Under the pieces are notes generated by a model, which worked only from the letters and a program-made list of their open reading frames with translations, had not been told where the DNA came from and made no database searches. Shown here in pieces: positions 52,487 through 60,445 of a stretch of DNA of 64,000 nucleotides. This stretch comes from Bacteroidota bacterium. GTDB lineage: Bacteria > Bacteroidota > Bacteroidia > Bacteroidales > F082. A program made the position numbers and the translations under genes. The number at the start of each line of letters is the position of its first letter. Position 1 is the stretch's first letter. The DNA is taken from contig JAHJTC010000012.1 of the NCBI GenBank assembly GCA_018830105.1, positions 1-64,000 of the forward strand, in the 5' to 3' direction.

Positions 52487-53440
52487 ATGATTATCACAAT
52501 TGGTTTACTCATTCTCGGCTTGCTTTTATTGGTAAAAGGTGCTGATTGGCTGGTTAGCGGAGCCTCTGCAATAGCCCGATATTTCAAGGTTACTGATCTT
52601 GCAATCGGCCTTACCATTGTTGCTTTTGGTACTTCGGCACCTGAGCTGGTAGTGAATGGTTTTGCTGCCTTTGAGCAAAGTTTCGATCTGGTTTTCGGAA
52701 ACGTAATCGGCAGCAATAACTTCAATCTTTTTGTAATTTTAGGCATTACCGGCCTTGTGGCACCCATCAAAGTGCAGTCGAGTACGGTGTGGAAAGAAAT
52801 CCCGCTATCACTTTTTGCTGCAGTCCTTATCCTGTTAATTGCCAATAGCTGGCTGCCTTTTGTTTCGAGCGGCGTATCGCGATTAGAAGCGGTGATACTG
52901 CTCATCATTTTTGCCGGATTTCTGTATTATGTTTTTAGCCAGCTAAAAAGTGATGCCGAAACTCAGACTGCAGATCAAATACCACTCAAGCTCAATAAAA
53001 GTCTATTGTTGGTTATTGTGGGTCTTGCCGGCCTTGTTGGCGGCGGCAGGCTGGTGGTTCAAAGTGCGGTTGAACTTGCACAACAATTATGTATTTCAGA
53101 GAAAGTAATTGGTCTTACGATTGTGGCTGCAGGAACTTCACTACCTGAATTGGTTACCTCGGTAGTGGCTGCTCTGCGAAAAAACACCGATATTGCCGTT
53201 GGTAATATTATAGGTTCCAATATTTTTAACCTGCTTTTTATTCTCCCAATCAGTGCTTTGATACATCCACTGGTCTATAACACAGCCTTCAATACAGATC
53301 TCCTGATATTGGCGGGAGGCACCATTTTGCTCTTCGTGGCCATGTTCACCGGAATCCGCAAAAAGCTTGATCGCTGGGAAGCCGGTCTTCTTTTTGCGAT
53401 TTATATTGCCTACACAATAGTGGTGATCGCCAATGGTTAG
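52487..53440 (+). CDS. Ca2+/Na+ (CaCA family) antiporter, YrbG type
   Basis: The 317-residue protein has ten helices in two inverted halves. The two alpha-repeats are visible: AFGTSAPELVVNGFAA then GNVIGSNNFNLFVILG, and AAGTSLPELVTSVVAA then GNIIGSNIFNLLFILP. The Glu in each PEL motif is expected to bind cations. Exchange of Na+ or H+ for Ca2+ would use the sodium gradient made by Na+-NQR. It has its own promoter and follows the ssrA terminator. Confidence 0.95.
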   Translation: MIITIGLLILGLLLLVKGADWLVSGASAIARYFKVTDLAIGLTIVAFGTSAPELVVNGFAAFEQSFDLVFGNVIGSNNFNLFVILGITGLVAPIKVQSSTVWKEIPLSLFAAVLILLIANSWLPFVSSGVSRLEAVILLIIFAGFLYYVFSQLKSDAETQTADQIPLKLNKSLLLVIVGLAGLVGGGRLVVQSAVELAQQLCISEKVIGLTIVAAGTSLPELVTSVVAALRKNTDIAVGNIIGSNIFNLLFILPISALIHPLVYNTAFNTDLLILAGGTILLFVAMFTGIRKKLDRWEAGLLFAIYIAYTIVVIANG

Positions 53441-53566
53441 CTTATCAATGACAAATACAGCATGCTCTATGCAATATCTCCTCCGGAACAATAGGCCAAA
53501 TACATACTAAAATGGGTGTAAACCTCTAAATAATTGTCTTATAAATACCTAACCAATCTTCAAGTT

Positions 53567-54217
53567 ATGCGTATTGTAAACAATCTGATGTTATTATTAA
53601 TATTTATGTCATTCTTTATGCTTCTTTCGTGCAGCAAAGATGATATTCCAAAAAAATCACTGCTTGCAGGTGACACGACCGATGTTGCCTTTCACAGATT
53701 CTTTAATCCTCCGCTTCAGCTTAGCTTGATATGGGATGAACAAAAACTTTATGGGAATGCCACTGATTCGCTGGATATAGATAACGATCAAGTTGCTGAT
53801 GTATTTTTCCGACTTATTGTTCTCAATCCCGACAGTCTTCATCTGCTCGAAGGCGAAATGCCCAATCCATTTCCATCATTGCATATATATGGGCGTGATT
53901 CGCTATTCGAAACAGCAACAATCTCTGAAACTGTTTATGTTGGATTAGGAACCACAACAAAGTATTATTGGGTTGAAGCGCTGGAACATGGACAACTGAT
54001 TGACGAAACACGCAATTGGAAACCAGCAAATTACTGGGGCGAAAAACTATGGAGCGAGAATCCGGTTAGCATGCTTTCAAACGGACCCTGGTTTGAAAAA
54101 GCTCAACCGGCTTTTGTGGCTTTTCGGCTCAGAGGAGCATTGGGCTGGATTAAAATGGATACACATTCTACTGATGATCCGTTGATTATGGGCTTTGCCC
54201 TGCAAGCTCCTTCCTAA
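53567..54217 (+). CDS. hypothetical lipoprotein
   Basis: The 216-residue protein has a lipobox (FMLLSCSKDD, lipidated Cys at about residue 23) and then a beta-rich body without recognisable domain. A DIDNDQVADVFFRL segment (about residues 64-77) resembles a calcium loop with the D-x-D-x-D-x-x-D-hydrophobic pattern. ATG 53567 is used rather than an in-frame TTG 33 bases upstream, since it gives a standard signal peptide. It is anchored in a membrane facing the periplasm or the surface. Function unknown. Confidence 0.75.
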   Translation: MRIVNNLMLLLIFMSFFMLLSCSKDDIPKKSLLAGDTTDVAFHRFFNPPLQLSLIWDEQKLYGNATDSLDIDNDQVADVFFRLIVLNPDSLHLLEGEMPNPFPSLHIYGRDSLFETATISETVYVGLGTTTKYYWVEALEHGQLIDETRNWKPANYWGEKLWSENPVSMLSNGPWFEKAQPAFVAFRLRGALGWIKMDTHSTDDPLIMGFALQAPS

Positions 54218-54404
54218 ACCGAAAGCTGTTTCATGGAAGCTATACAATAAAATTTCATCTGAAATATTAAGTCTCATTTGCACTCACTAAAGCTATTCTC
54301 ATGGCAACCGAAACATTTCAGGATGTTAAAGTTTTGTTAAATGACAAATCTGAAGTCGGAGGGTTATACCTTTATGCTTCATTTCAAAACCAAAACTTAA
54401 ATCT

Positions 54405-54944
54405 ATGAAAACCTTGAAAAAAATCTTACTGGTAGTCGTAATAATCCTGGCTATACCATTAATTGCAGCACTTTTTATTGAAAAGGATTATGCAGTTGAA
54501 AAAACTGTAACCATTCAGAAACCACAGACACAGGTTTTTGAATATGTAAAGTACCTTAAAAACCAGGACAATTACAGTAAATGGGCCAATATGGATCCCA
54601 TGATGACAAAAACTTACCAGGGACAAGATGGGCAAGTCGGTTTTGTTTCGGCATGGAACAGCACAGACAAGGAAGTTGGAAGCGGTGAGCAGGAAATTAT
54701 CAGTATTGAAGAAGGAAAACGTATCAATTACGAACTACGCTTTTTTGAGCCTTTTGAATCAACCGAGCATGCCTATATGATTGCCCAGGCCATCGACAGC
54801 AGCCACACAGAGGTTATATGGGGCTTTAACGGCCACATGGAATATCCCACAAATCTGTTGTTGGTTTTTATGGATTTTGAAAAAATGCTTGGAGACGACC
54901 TGCAAACAGGACTGGATCAGCTAAAAATAGTATTAGAAGAATAG
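54405..54944 (+). CDS. SRPBCC-family (START-like) membrane-anchored protein
   Basis: The 179-residue protein begins with one membrane helix (about 6-25, ILLVVVIILAIPLIAALFI) and continues as an SRPBCC/polyketide-cyclase-like fold: VEKTVTIQKPQTQVFEYVKY, SKWANMDPMMTKTYQG, GSGEQEIISIEEGKRINYEL, and a C-terminal FMDFEKMLGDDLQTGLDQLK helix lining the cavity. Such domains bind hydrophobic ligands; the ligand here is unknown. It looks monocistronic. Confidence 0.88.
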   Translation: MKTLKKILLVVVIILAIPLIAALFIEKDYAVEKTVTIQKPQTQVFEYVKYLKNQDNYSKWANMDPMMTKTYQGQDGQVGFVSAWNSTDKEVGSGEQEIISIEEGKRINYELRFFEPFESTEHAYMIAQAIDSSHTEVIWGFNGHMEYPTNLLLVFMDFEKMLGDDLQTGLDQLKIVLEE

Positions 54945-55071
54945 CACTTCTGTAACAATAAAATATCTAAAAAGATTAGCAAAGCATCACATTGAAGAAT
55001 TAGGAATTCCAACGGGCATATACCAAATCCTCTTGTCAGATTTATTATGCACGGAATTGAAAGGAAAATTG

Positions 55072-55079
55072 TAATTTTG
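55072..55079 (+). promoter_or_regulatory. -7 promoter element (TAATTTTG) of tRNA-Arg
   Basis: It is an exact match, 11 bases before the mature tRNA; no -33 partner at the usual distance. Confidence 0.55.
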
Positions 55080-55089
55080 CGGCCTCATT

Positions 55090-55161
55090 GGCCCCATAGT
55101 TCAATGGATAGAATTTCAGATTCCGGTTCTGAAGATTTGGGTTCGAATCCCGATGGGGTCA
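55090..55161 (+). tRNA. tRNA-Arg (anticodon CCG)
   Basis: The acceptor GGCCCCA (55090-55096) pairs with TGGGGTC (55154-55160, one G-U). The anticodon stem TCAGA/TCTGA encloses TTCCGGT with anticodon CCG. The T loop is TTCGAAT; the discriminator is A and CCA is not encoded. Confidence 0.95.
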
Positions 55162-55164
55162 CTA

Positions 55165-55198
55165 AAATAACCTTCAGCTTTCTGAGGGTTATTTTTTT
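55165..55198 (+). terminator. Rho-independent terminator of tRNA-Arg
   Basis: A 13-bp stem (55165-55177 with 55182-55194, one G-U), a CTTT loop and a T-run. Confidence 0.9.
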
Positions 55199-55381
55199 AT
55201 CTGTTAATGGCTTTGGCTCTTTTATAAAACTCCGCACTTCAAGAAAACAATTAACTGCTGTGTGCGTCTCTCCGGAAATTTTGCAACAATTTTCTTTAGC
55301 CAATCACTTCCAAATAGAGAACAGTATTTTTAAGAAAAAACCCTTTTCAAACTCATAATCCCCAATAACGGATGTTTCAGC

Positions 55382-56110
55382 CTACCATTCCTCCACATCC
55401 AGCTCTTGTCCCAGCGGTTTATACACATCTTCATTCAGCAAATTACCTTCTTCGTCATAGGTTTTCCAAGTTCCCAGCTTTTCACCCTGATGGTACTGCC
55501 CGATCAGCATAATTTCTCCATTAGGATGATAAGTCACGAATTCACCCTCCAGCTGATCATCAACATAGGTTGCTCTGGTTTGAATTGTACCGTCTTCAAA
55601 ATACTTGATCCATAAGCCATCAAGCCTGCCATTGCTGTAATTCAGCACCTCGGCAGGCTGTTCCGAACCGCTAAAATAGGTGACAGACTCGCCATGCAGC
55701 AAGCCCTTATTGTAGGTCTCTGATGCTATCAGTAAGGAATCTGTTTCGGCATAGTAAAGCCAGATACTGTCTTTCTGCTGTTCAACAAATTTGCCTTTGG
55801 CAATAACGAAACCATTAACGGCAAAAGCTTGATGCCAGGCGATATTTCCGTTTGATTCAAATGTGTTACGCGCCTTTAATTGTCCTGTTGAATCATAGTA
55901 GTTAAAAATCCCCTCCGGATTTCCATCCTGGAAAAATCCTTCGTAACGCAATATACCATTGGGATAGCTGGTTTTCCACTCGCCTTGCTTGCGTCCTTTC
56001 TCATCGGTTTTATTTATCTCAAGCTGTTCATTTTGAGCAGATAGACTAAAGCTCCAGGCAAAAAACACAGCCATGAAAACGAATCCTGTCAATACCCTTT
56101 TATTTATCAT
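55382..56110 (-). CDS. MORN/YwqK-type repeat protein, exported
   Basis: The 242-residue protein has a signal peptide (core about residues 7-22, ends FSLSAQ) and a string of MORN-like repeats of the form G-x-W-x-x-Y-x-x-G, such as GEWKTSYPNGILRYEG, GLWIKYFEDGTIQTRA, GEFVTYHPNGEIM and GTWKTYDEEGNL. These are the repeats called YwqK-type 'antitoxin' in databases, a label that need not mean toxin-antitoxin function; no toxin gene is adjacent. ATG 56110 is used because the promoter (56131-56138) lies upstream of it but overlaps a longer frame. Confidence 0.85.
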   Translation of the reverse strand: MINKRVLTGFVFMAVFFAWSFSLSAQNEQLEINKTDEKGRKQGEWKTSYPNGILRYEGFFQDGNPEGIFNYYDSTGQLKARNTFESNGNIAWHQAFAVNGFVIAKGKFVEQQKDSIWLYYAETDSLLIASETYNKGLLHGESVTYFSGSEQPAEVLNYSNGRLDGLWIKYFEDGTIQTRATYVDDQLEGEFVTYHPNGEIMLIGQYHQGEKLGTWKTYDEEGNLLNEDVYKPLGQELDVEEW

Positions 56111-56130
56111 GTGTAAAATAGTTTGTGTGG

Positions 56131-56138
56131 CAAAGCTA
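56131..56138 (-). promoter_or_regulatory. -7 promoter element (TAGCTTTG) of the MORN-repeat gene
   Basis: It is an exact minus-strand match, 20 bases before ATG 56110. It is divergent from the recR promoter 23 bases away. Confidence 0.6.
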
Positions 56139-56161
56139 ATCACTACTTTGTATAATTAACG

Positions 56162-56169
56162 TAATTTTG
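56162..56169 (+). promoter_or_regulatory. -7 promoter element (TAATTTTG) of recR
   Basis: It is an exact match. It overlaps an in-frame TTG (56167), so recR must start downstream, at GTG 56185. Confidence 0.65.
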
Positions 56170-56184
56170 CAAAAAAGCATAATT

Positions 56185-56793
56185 GTGTCAGAGTATAGTT
56201 CTATTTTACTGGAGAATGCCGTAAACGAATTCTCTCGATTACCCGGCATCGGCAAGAAAACTGCCTTACGTCTTTCGTTGCATTTGCTACGAGAAGATGC
56301 CAGACATACGCAGGCGTTGGCGCAGGCCATCAGCCAGATGAAAGACAATATAATGCTTTGCGAAAGGTGTCACAACATCAGCGACACCAAGCTTTGCACC
56401 ATTTGTGCCAATCCCAAACGCGATGAAAATGTGGTATGTGTCGTTTCAGATCTGCGCGATGTGCTGGCTATCGAGCGCACCTCCACTTTCAATGGCTTAT
56501 ATCATGTGCTGGGAGGTGTAATCAGTCCGGTTGAAGGTATCAGCCCCTCGGATCTGAACATACAAGAACTCATCCAACGAACTCAAAAAGAGACTTTTAA
56601 CGAAATAATTCTTGCGCTTCCGGCCACCATCGAAGGGGATACGACAAACTATTATATTTATAAGCAACTCGCTGAATTTAATGGGAAAGTAACCAGTATT
56701 TCAAAAGGAATTGCCATTGGTGATGCCCTGGAATTTGCCGATGAGATAACGCTGAGTCGTTCGATACTCAACCGGACCCTCTTTCAAATCTGA
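56185..56793 (+). CDS. recR: recombination protein RecR
   Basis: This 202-residue RecR forms the RecFOR mediator ring for recombinational repair. It has the helix-hairpin-helix FSRLPGIGKKTALRLSLHLL, a zinc finger CERCHNISDTKLCTICANPK and a Toprim domain (VCVVSDLRDVLAIERT, YHVLGGVISPVEGISPSDLN). The GTG start at 56185 gives the N-terminus usual for Bacteroidota RecR; the TTG 18 bases earlier lies in the promoter. A leader of about ten bases follows. Confidence 0.95.
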   Translation: MSEYSSILLENAVNEFSRLPGIGKKTALRLSLHLLREDARHTQALAQAISQMKDNIMLCERCHNISDTKLCTICANPKRDENVVCVVSDLRDVLAIERTSTFNGLYHVLGGVISPVEGISPSDLNIQELIQRTQKETFNEIILALPATIEGDTTNYYIYKQLAEFNGKVTSISKGIAIGDALEFADEITLSRSILNRTLFQI

Positions 56794-56798
56794 TCTTC

Positions 56799-57050
56799 CT
56801 ATTCCTCCTGAAACAATTCAAGCTGATTTTCTGTCACATAAAAAGTATGTGGCACCTGATACGTATAGTTGGAAGTGTATCGTTCAATATTTTTCTTGAT
56901 CAGCTTGATTGGAGTCGTTTTTCTCGCCTTGCAATAATTACGAAGCGAACGATACTGGTTTTCAGTCAGTTTGAAAGTAATGGATTTAAAACGTGTCTTT
57001 TTACGTTTTACTTTCCCTTTACGTCGGCTTTTGGATGGAGGCATAGCCAT
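56799..57050 (-). CDS. small basic protein, unknown
   Basis: The 83-residue protein has a strongly basic N-terminal third (SKSRRKGKVKRKKTRFKS) followed by a predicted strand-helix region (ITFKLTENQYRSLRNYCKARK, then TPIKLIKKNIERY) that resembles ribbon-helix-helix DNA-binding proteins. A role as a nucleic-acid-binding protein is possible. It converges on recR with 5 bases between the stops. I do not recognise a named family. Confidence 0.6.
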   Translation of the reverse strand: MAMPPSKSRRKGKVKRKKTRFKSITFKLTENQYRSLRNYCKARKTTPIKLIKKNIERYTSNYTYQVPHTFYVTENQLELFQEE

Positions 57051-57177
57051 AAGTTTTAGAAATGCGAATATAAATATTTATTCACAACTATCGCGCATAA
57101 ATTGTACTCAGTAATGCACATTACAAAAAATGCACCTACTCTGAAATGGTAATTTACAAAAGCAGTTTTATTAATCC

Positions 57178-58563
57178 TCAACTCATCTGCCGCGCCACCT
57201 CCATCATTTGATTCGCAAGTGCTGCTGCTTTTTCCGGTGTTTCTGCCTCTGCATAAACGCGGATGATTGGCTCTGTATTTGACTTACGCAAATGCACCCA
57301 TCCCTGTTCAAAATCAATCTTAAGTCCATCAATTGTTGTAGTTTCTTCCTGCTCGTAATGCTTAGCCAGTCTTTGCAGCAGCAGTTCCACATCGGTTTCG
57401 GGAGCAAGCTGAATTTTATTCTTCGACATGGCATAGGTGGGATAACGTTTACGCAACTCCGAGCAGCTGATCGCTTCCTTAGCCAGGTGGGTTAAAAATA
57501 ACGCCACCCCAACCAGCGCATCACGACCATAATGCAATTCAGGATAAATTACACCCCCATTTCCTTCACCACCAATTATAGCACTTGTGGCTTTCATCAT
57601 CTCCACCACATTAACCTCACCTACTGCAGAGGCAGTGTATTCCTGCCCATGCCTTTTGGTGATATCGCGCAAAGCCCGCGAAGAGGAAAGATTAGAAACG
57701 GTGCTGCCGGGCGTATGCTGCAACACATAATCAGTGACCGCAACCAGGGTATATTCTTCGCCAAACATATTACCGTTTTCATCGATGATAGCCAGGCGAT
57801 CCACATCAGGATCGACAACAAAACCCAAATCGGCTTTTTCTTTTTTCACCAAAGCAGCTAAATCAGTCAGGTGTTCCGGCAAAGGCTCGGGGTTATGCGG
57901 AAACTTGCCATTGGGGTCACAATAAAGCGGAAACACCGTTTTCACCCCAAGGGCCTTTAATAAGGCAGGAATCGCTAGTCCACCGGTTGAGTTCACTGCA
58001 TCAACAGCCACTTTAAAACCGGCAGCGGCAATGGCATGACGATCCACCAAAGGAAGTTGCAGCACCATTTCGATATGTTTGTCAATCCATCCCTCCTGTT
58101 TTTCATAGGTACCCATGTTTTCTATCGTCACAAACTCAAAGTCCTCTTTTTCGGCCAGATCTAACAGCCACGCTCCTTCGCTGGCCGAGATAAACTCTCC
58201 TTTGCTGTTGAGCAGCTTTAACGCGTTCCATTGAGCGGGATTGTGGCTTGCTGTGAGTATCACTCCGCCATCAGCTTTTAAAGCAGTAACAGCTACTTCC
58301 ACGGTTGGAGTTGTGCTCAAACCAATATCAATTACCTGAACACCCATTGCCTGCAAAGTGCCACAAACCAGCTGATTGACCATAAAACCAGATATTCGGG
58401 CATCGCGTCCGACAACAATTTTTATTCCTGTACGTCCTTCGTTACGCTCGATCAGTTTCACAAAAGCTGCTGTAAACTTGGCAATATCCAACGGACTTAA
58501 TCCACTGCCAACTCTGCCTCCCAGTGTTCCTCTGATTCCTGAAATCGATTTGATAAGTGTCAT
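57178..58563 (-). CDS. glmM: phosphoglucosamine mutase
   Basis: The 461-residue alpha-D-phosphohexomutase converts glucosamine-6-P to glucosamine-1-P for wall and LPS synthesis. The phospho-Ser is in TASHNPAQWNALKL (Ser106), the metal loop is DPDVDRLAI, the sugar-binding loop is GEGNGGVIYP, and the C-terminal phosphate loop is RKSNTEPIIRVYAE. The TASHNP sequence and length fit GlmM; other phosphohexomutases cannot be fully excluded. It has its own promoter. Confidence 0.9.
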   Translation of the reverse strand: MTLIKSISGIRGTLGGRVGSGLSPLDIAKFTAAFVKLIERNEGRTGIKIVVGRDARISGFMVNQLVCGTLQAMGVQVIDIGLSTTPTVEVAVTALKADGGVILTASHNPAQWNALKLLNSKGEFISASEGAWLLDLAEKEDFEFVTIENMGTYEKQEGWIDKHIEMVLQLPLVDRHAIAAAGFKVAVDAVNSTGGLAIPALLKALGVKTVFPLYCDPNGKFPHNPEPLPEHLTDLAALVKKEKADLGFVVDPDVDRLAIIDENGNMFGEEYTLVAVTDYVLQHTPGSTVSNLSSSRALRDITKRHGQEYTASAVGEVNVVEMMKATSAIIGGEGNGGVIYPELHYGRDALVGVALFLTHLAKEAISCSELRKRYPTYAMSKNKIQLAPETDVELLLQRLAKHYEQEETTTIDGLKIDFEQGWVHLRKSNTEPIIRVYAEAETPEKAAALANQMMEVARQMS

Positions 58564-58585
58564 GCTTGTTAAAATTATTGAGTTG

Positions 58586-58593
58586 CAAAAGTA
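58586..58593 (-). promoter_or_regulatory. -7 promoter element (TACTTTTG) of glmM
   Basis: It is an exact minus-strand match, 22 bases before the ATG. Confidence 0.65.
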
Positions 58594-58720
58594 AGAAAAG
58601 ACCGCATTTTTTACGTTAAAGAATGGTAAAACCTACACGGATTCAATTGAATCCCTGCTGAGATATTAAGACAATTTTGCTATTTTCGCTGCCCAAATCT
58701 ATAATTAATGGATTGATCAT

Positions 58721-60253
58721 ATGACAAAAACTGAAGCTAAAGGGAAAAAGAAATTATTCGACAGATTTTTGCATTTTGTCGAAGTAGGCGGCAACGCCCT
58801 GCCCCATCCGGCAAGCATTTTTGCCATGCTGGCCATTGCAGTATTGGTAATTTCATGGATTGGTCATTTCTTCGATTGGGCTGTTGTGCATCCTGTTACT
58901 GATGAAGAAATCAGTATTATCAATTTATTATCGAAAGAGGGTGTTCACAGGATATTTCTTGAAATGGTTGACAACTATACCGGCTTTGCTCCTTTGGGTA
59001 TTGTTATGGTTGCCCTGCTGGGTATTGGGATAGCGGAAAGCAGTGGACTGATCGGAGCTGCTATTCGGCTATTGGTCATCAAAGCACCTTCGCGCCTGCT
59101 AACCTTTGTTATTGTTTTGGCCGGTATCATTTCCAATATGGCATCCGATTTAGGTTATGTACTTATTATCCCCATGGCGGGAATTATTTTTCATGCCGTT
59201 GGCAGACATCCCATAGCAGGGATGGCAGCAGCATTTGCTGGTGTTTCAGGCGGTTTTTCAGCTAATATTTTTATCGGCACCATCGACCCGCTGCTTGCAG
59301 GGCTGTCAACTGAATCAGCGCGCATACTCGATCCGGAATATTATGTGTTGCCCACAGCCAATTATTATTTTATGGCTGTATCAACATTTCTGATCGCCTT
59401 TTTAGGCACCTGGATTACCAATAAAATTGTTGAGCCAAGGCTGGGCAAATATACAGGTGATGTTAAACCTGAGCCCATCAATCCGCTCACGGCACGAGAA
59501 AGAAAAGCGCTACGTTACACTGTTTATGTAGCTTTGGCCTGGGGTGTTTTAATTGCTGCTACCCTTATTCCCGATCAGGGCTTTTTCCGTAGTGCAGATA
59601 ATTCCATTCTGCATTCGCCCTTACTTAAAGGTTTTATTGCTCTTTTGTTTTTTGCGGCAGGAAGTCTGGGTATTGTCTATGGTGGCATTACAGGTCGTTT
59701 TAAGAGTGACGCTGATGTGGTAAAAGGCATGGTAGAAAGTTTTAAAACCCTCGCAGCTTTTATGGTTTTGGTGTTTTTTGCGGCACAATTTGTTGCTTAT
59801 TTCAAATGGAGCAATTTAGGTTTGTTTGTCGCCATAGAAGGCGCACACTTCCTGCAAAGCGTGCAAATGGGCACTGTTCCTCTGCTGATACTGTTTATTT
59901 TATTGTCGGGTTTCATCAATATGTTTATGGGAAGCGCCTCAGCAAAATGGGCCATACTCGGACCTGTGTTTATACCAATGTTTATGATTTTGGGATTCTC
60001 TCCTGAGCTCTCCCAGGCCGTATTCCGTGTAGGCGACAGCATCACCAACATCATCTCTCCAATGATGAGTTTCTTTGCCCTAATCATCGTTTATTTTGAA
60101 AAATACGATAAAAAGGCCGGTATTGGTACGCTGATTTCCACCATGATCCCCTACTCCATGCTGTTCTTTGTTTTTTGGACAATATTGCTGATCGCCTGGG
60201 TGCTTTTAAACATTCCTCTTGGCCCCGGAGCCCCCATTCACTATCCCGGCTAA
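58721..60253 (+). CDS. AbgT-family transporter
   Basis: The 510-residue transporter has about 11-13 helices and belongs to the p-aminobenzoyl-glutamate transporter family. Markers are FVEVGGNALPHPASIF, LGIGIAESSGLIGAAIR, ASDLGYVLIIPMAG, FAGVSGGFSANIFIGTIDP and, in the second half, GSASAKWAILGPVFIPM and VGDSITNIISPMMSFFALI. Family members move p-aminobenzoyl-glutamate or sulfonamides, probably with Na+ or H+. TATTTTCG at 58681-58688 is a near-match promoter element. Confidence 0.92.
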   Translation: MTKTEAKGKKKLFDRFLHFVEVGGNALPHPASIFAMLAIAVLVISWIGHFFDWAVVHPVTDEEISIINLLSKEGVHRIFLEMVDNYTGFAPLGIVMVALLGIGIAESSGLIGAAIRLLVIKAPSRLLTFVIVLAGIISNMASDLGYVLIIPMAGIIFHAVGRHPIAGMAAAFAGVSGGFSANIFIGTIDPLLAGLSTESARILDPEYYVLPTANYYFMAVSTFLIAFLGTWITNKIVEPRLGKYTGDVKPEPINPLTARERKALRYTVYVALAWGVLIAATLIPDQGFFRSADNSILHSPLLKGFIALLFFAAGSLGIVYGGITGRFKSDADVVKGMVESFKTLAAFMVLVFFAAQFVAYFKWSNLGLFVAIEGAHFLQSVQMGTVPLLILFILLSGFINMFMGSASAKWAILGPVFIPMFMILGFSPELSQAVFRVGDSITNIISPMMSFFALIIVYFEKYDKKAGIGTLISTMIPYSMLFFVFWTILLIAWVLLNIPLGPGAPIHYPG

Positions 60254-60373
60254 TAAAATTTAACAAAATTATTGTAACAGTTATTAACAATTTCAACAAG
60301 AGTACCGTTAAAAAAAAATACGCAGATAGGTCGCAGCTTCCTTTTTGGGTATTACATTTGATATCTAATTGTA

Positions 60374-60392
60374 GTCCGTCGATAAAACGGAC
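60374..60392. repeat. inverted repeat GTCCGT-N7-ACGGAC
   Basis: A perfect 6-base inverted repeat lies 24 bases upstream of the TPR gene's -7 element. There is no T-run, so it may be an operator and is not a terminator. Confidence 0.35.
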
Positions 60393-60415
60393 GTATAGTT
60401 CTGGGATATTTGTAT

Positions 60416-60423
60416 TAATTTTG
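60416..60423 (+). promoter_or_regulatory. -7 promoter element (TAATTTTG) of the TPR gene
   Basis: It is an exact match, 23 bases before ATG 60446. Confidence 0.6.
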
Positions 60424-60445
60424 CAACGAATTGCAATTTGAAATT

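Noticed and set aside
55382-56110. Toxin-antitoxin system suggested by the YwqK 'antitoxin' label
   Set aside because: The protein is an exported MORN-repeat protein and no toxin gene is adjacent, so the label is not supported.
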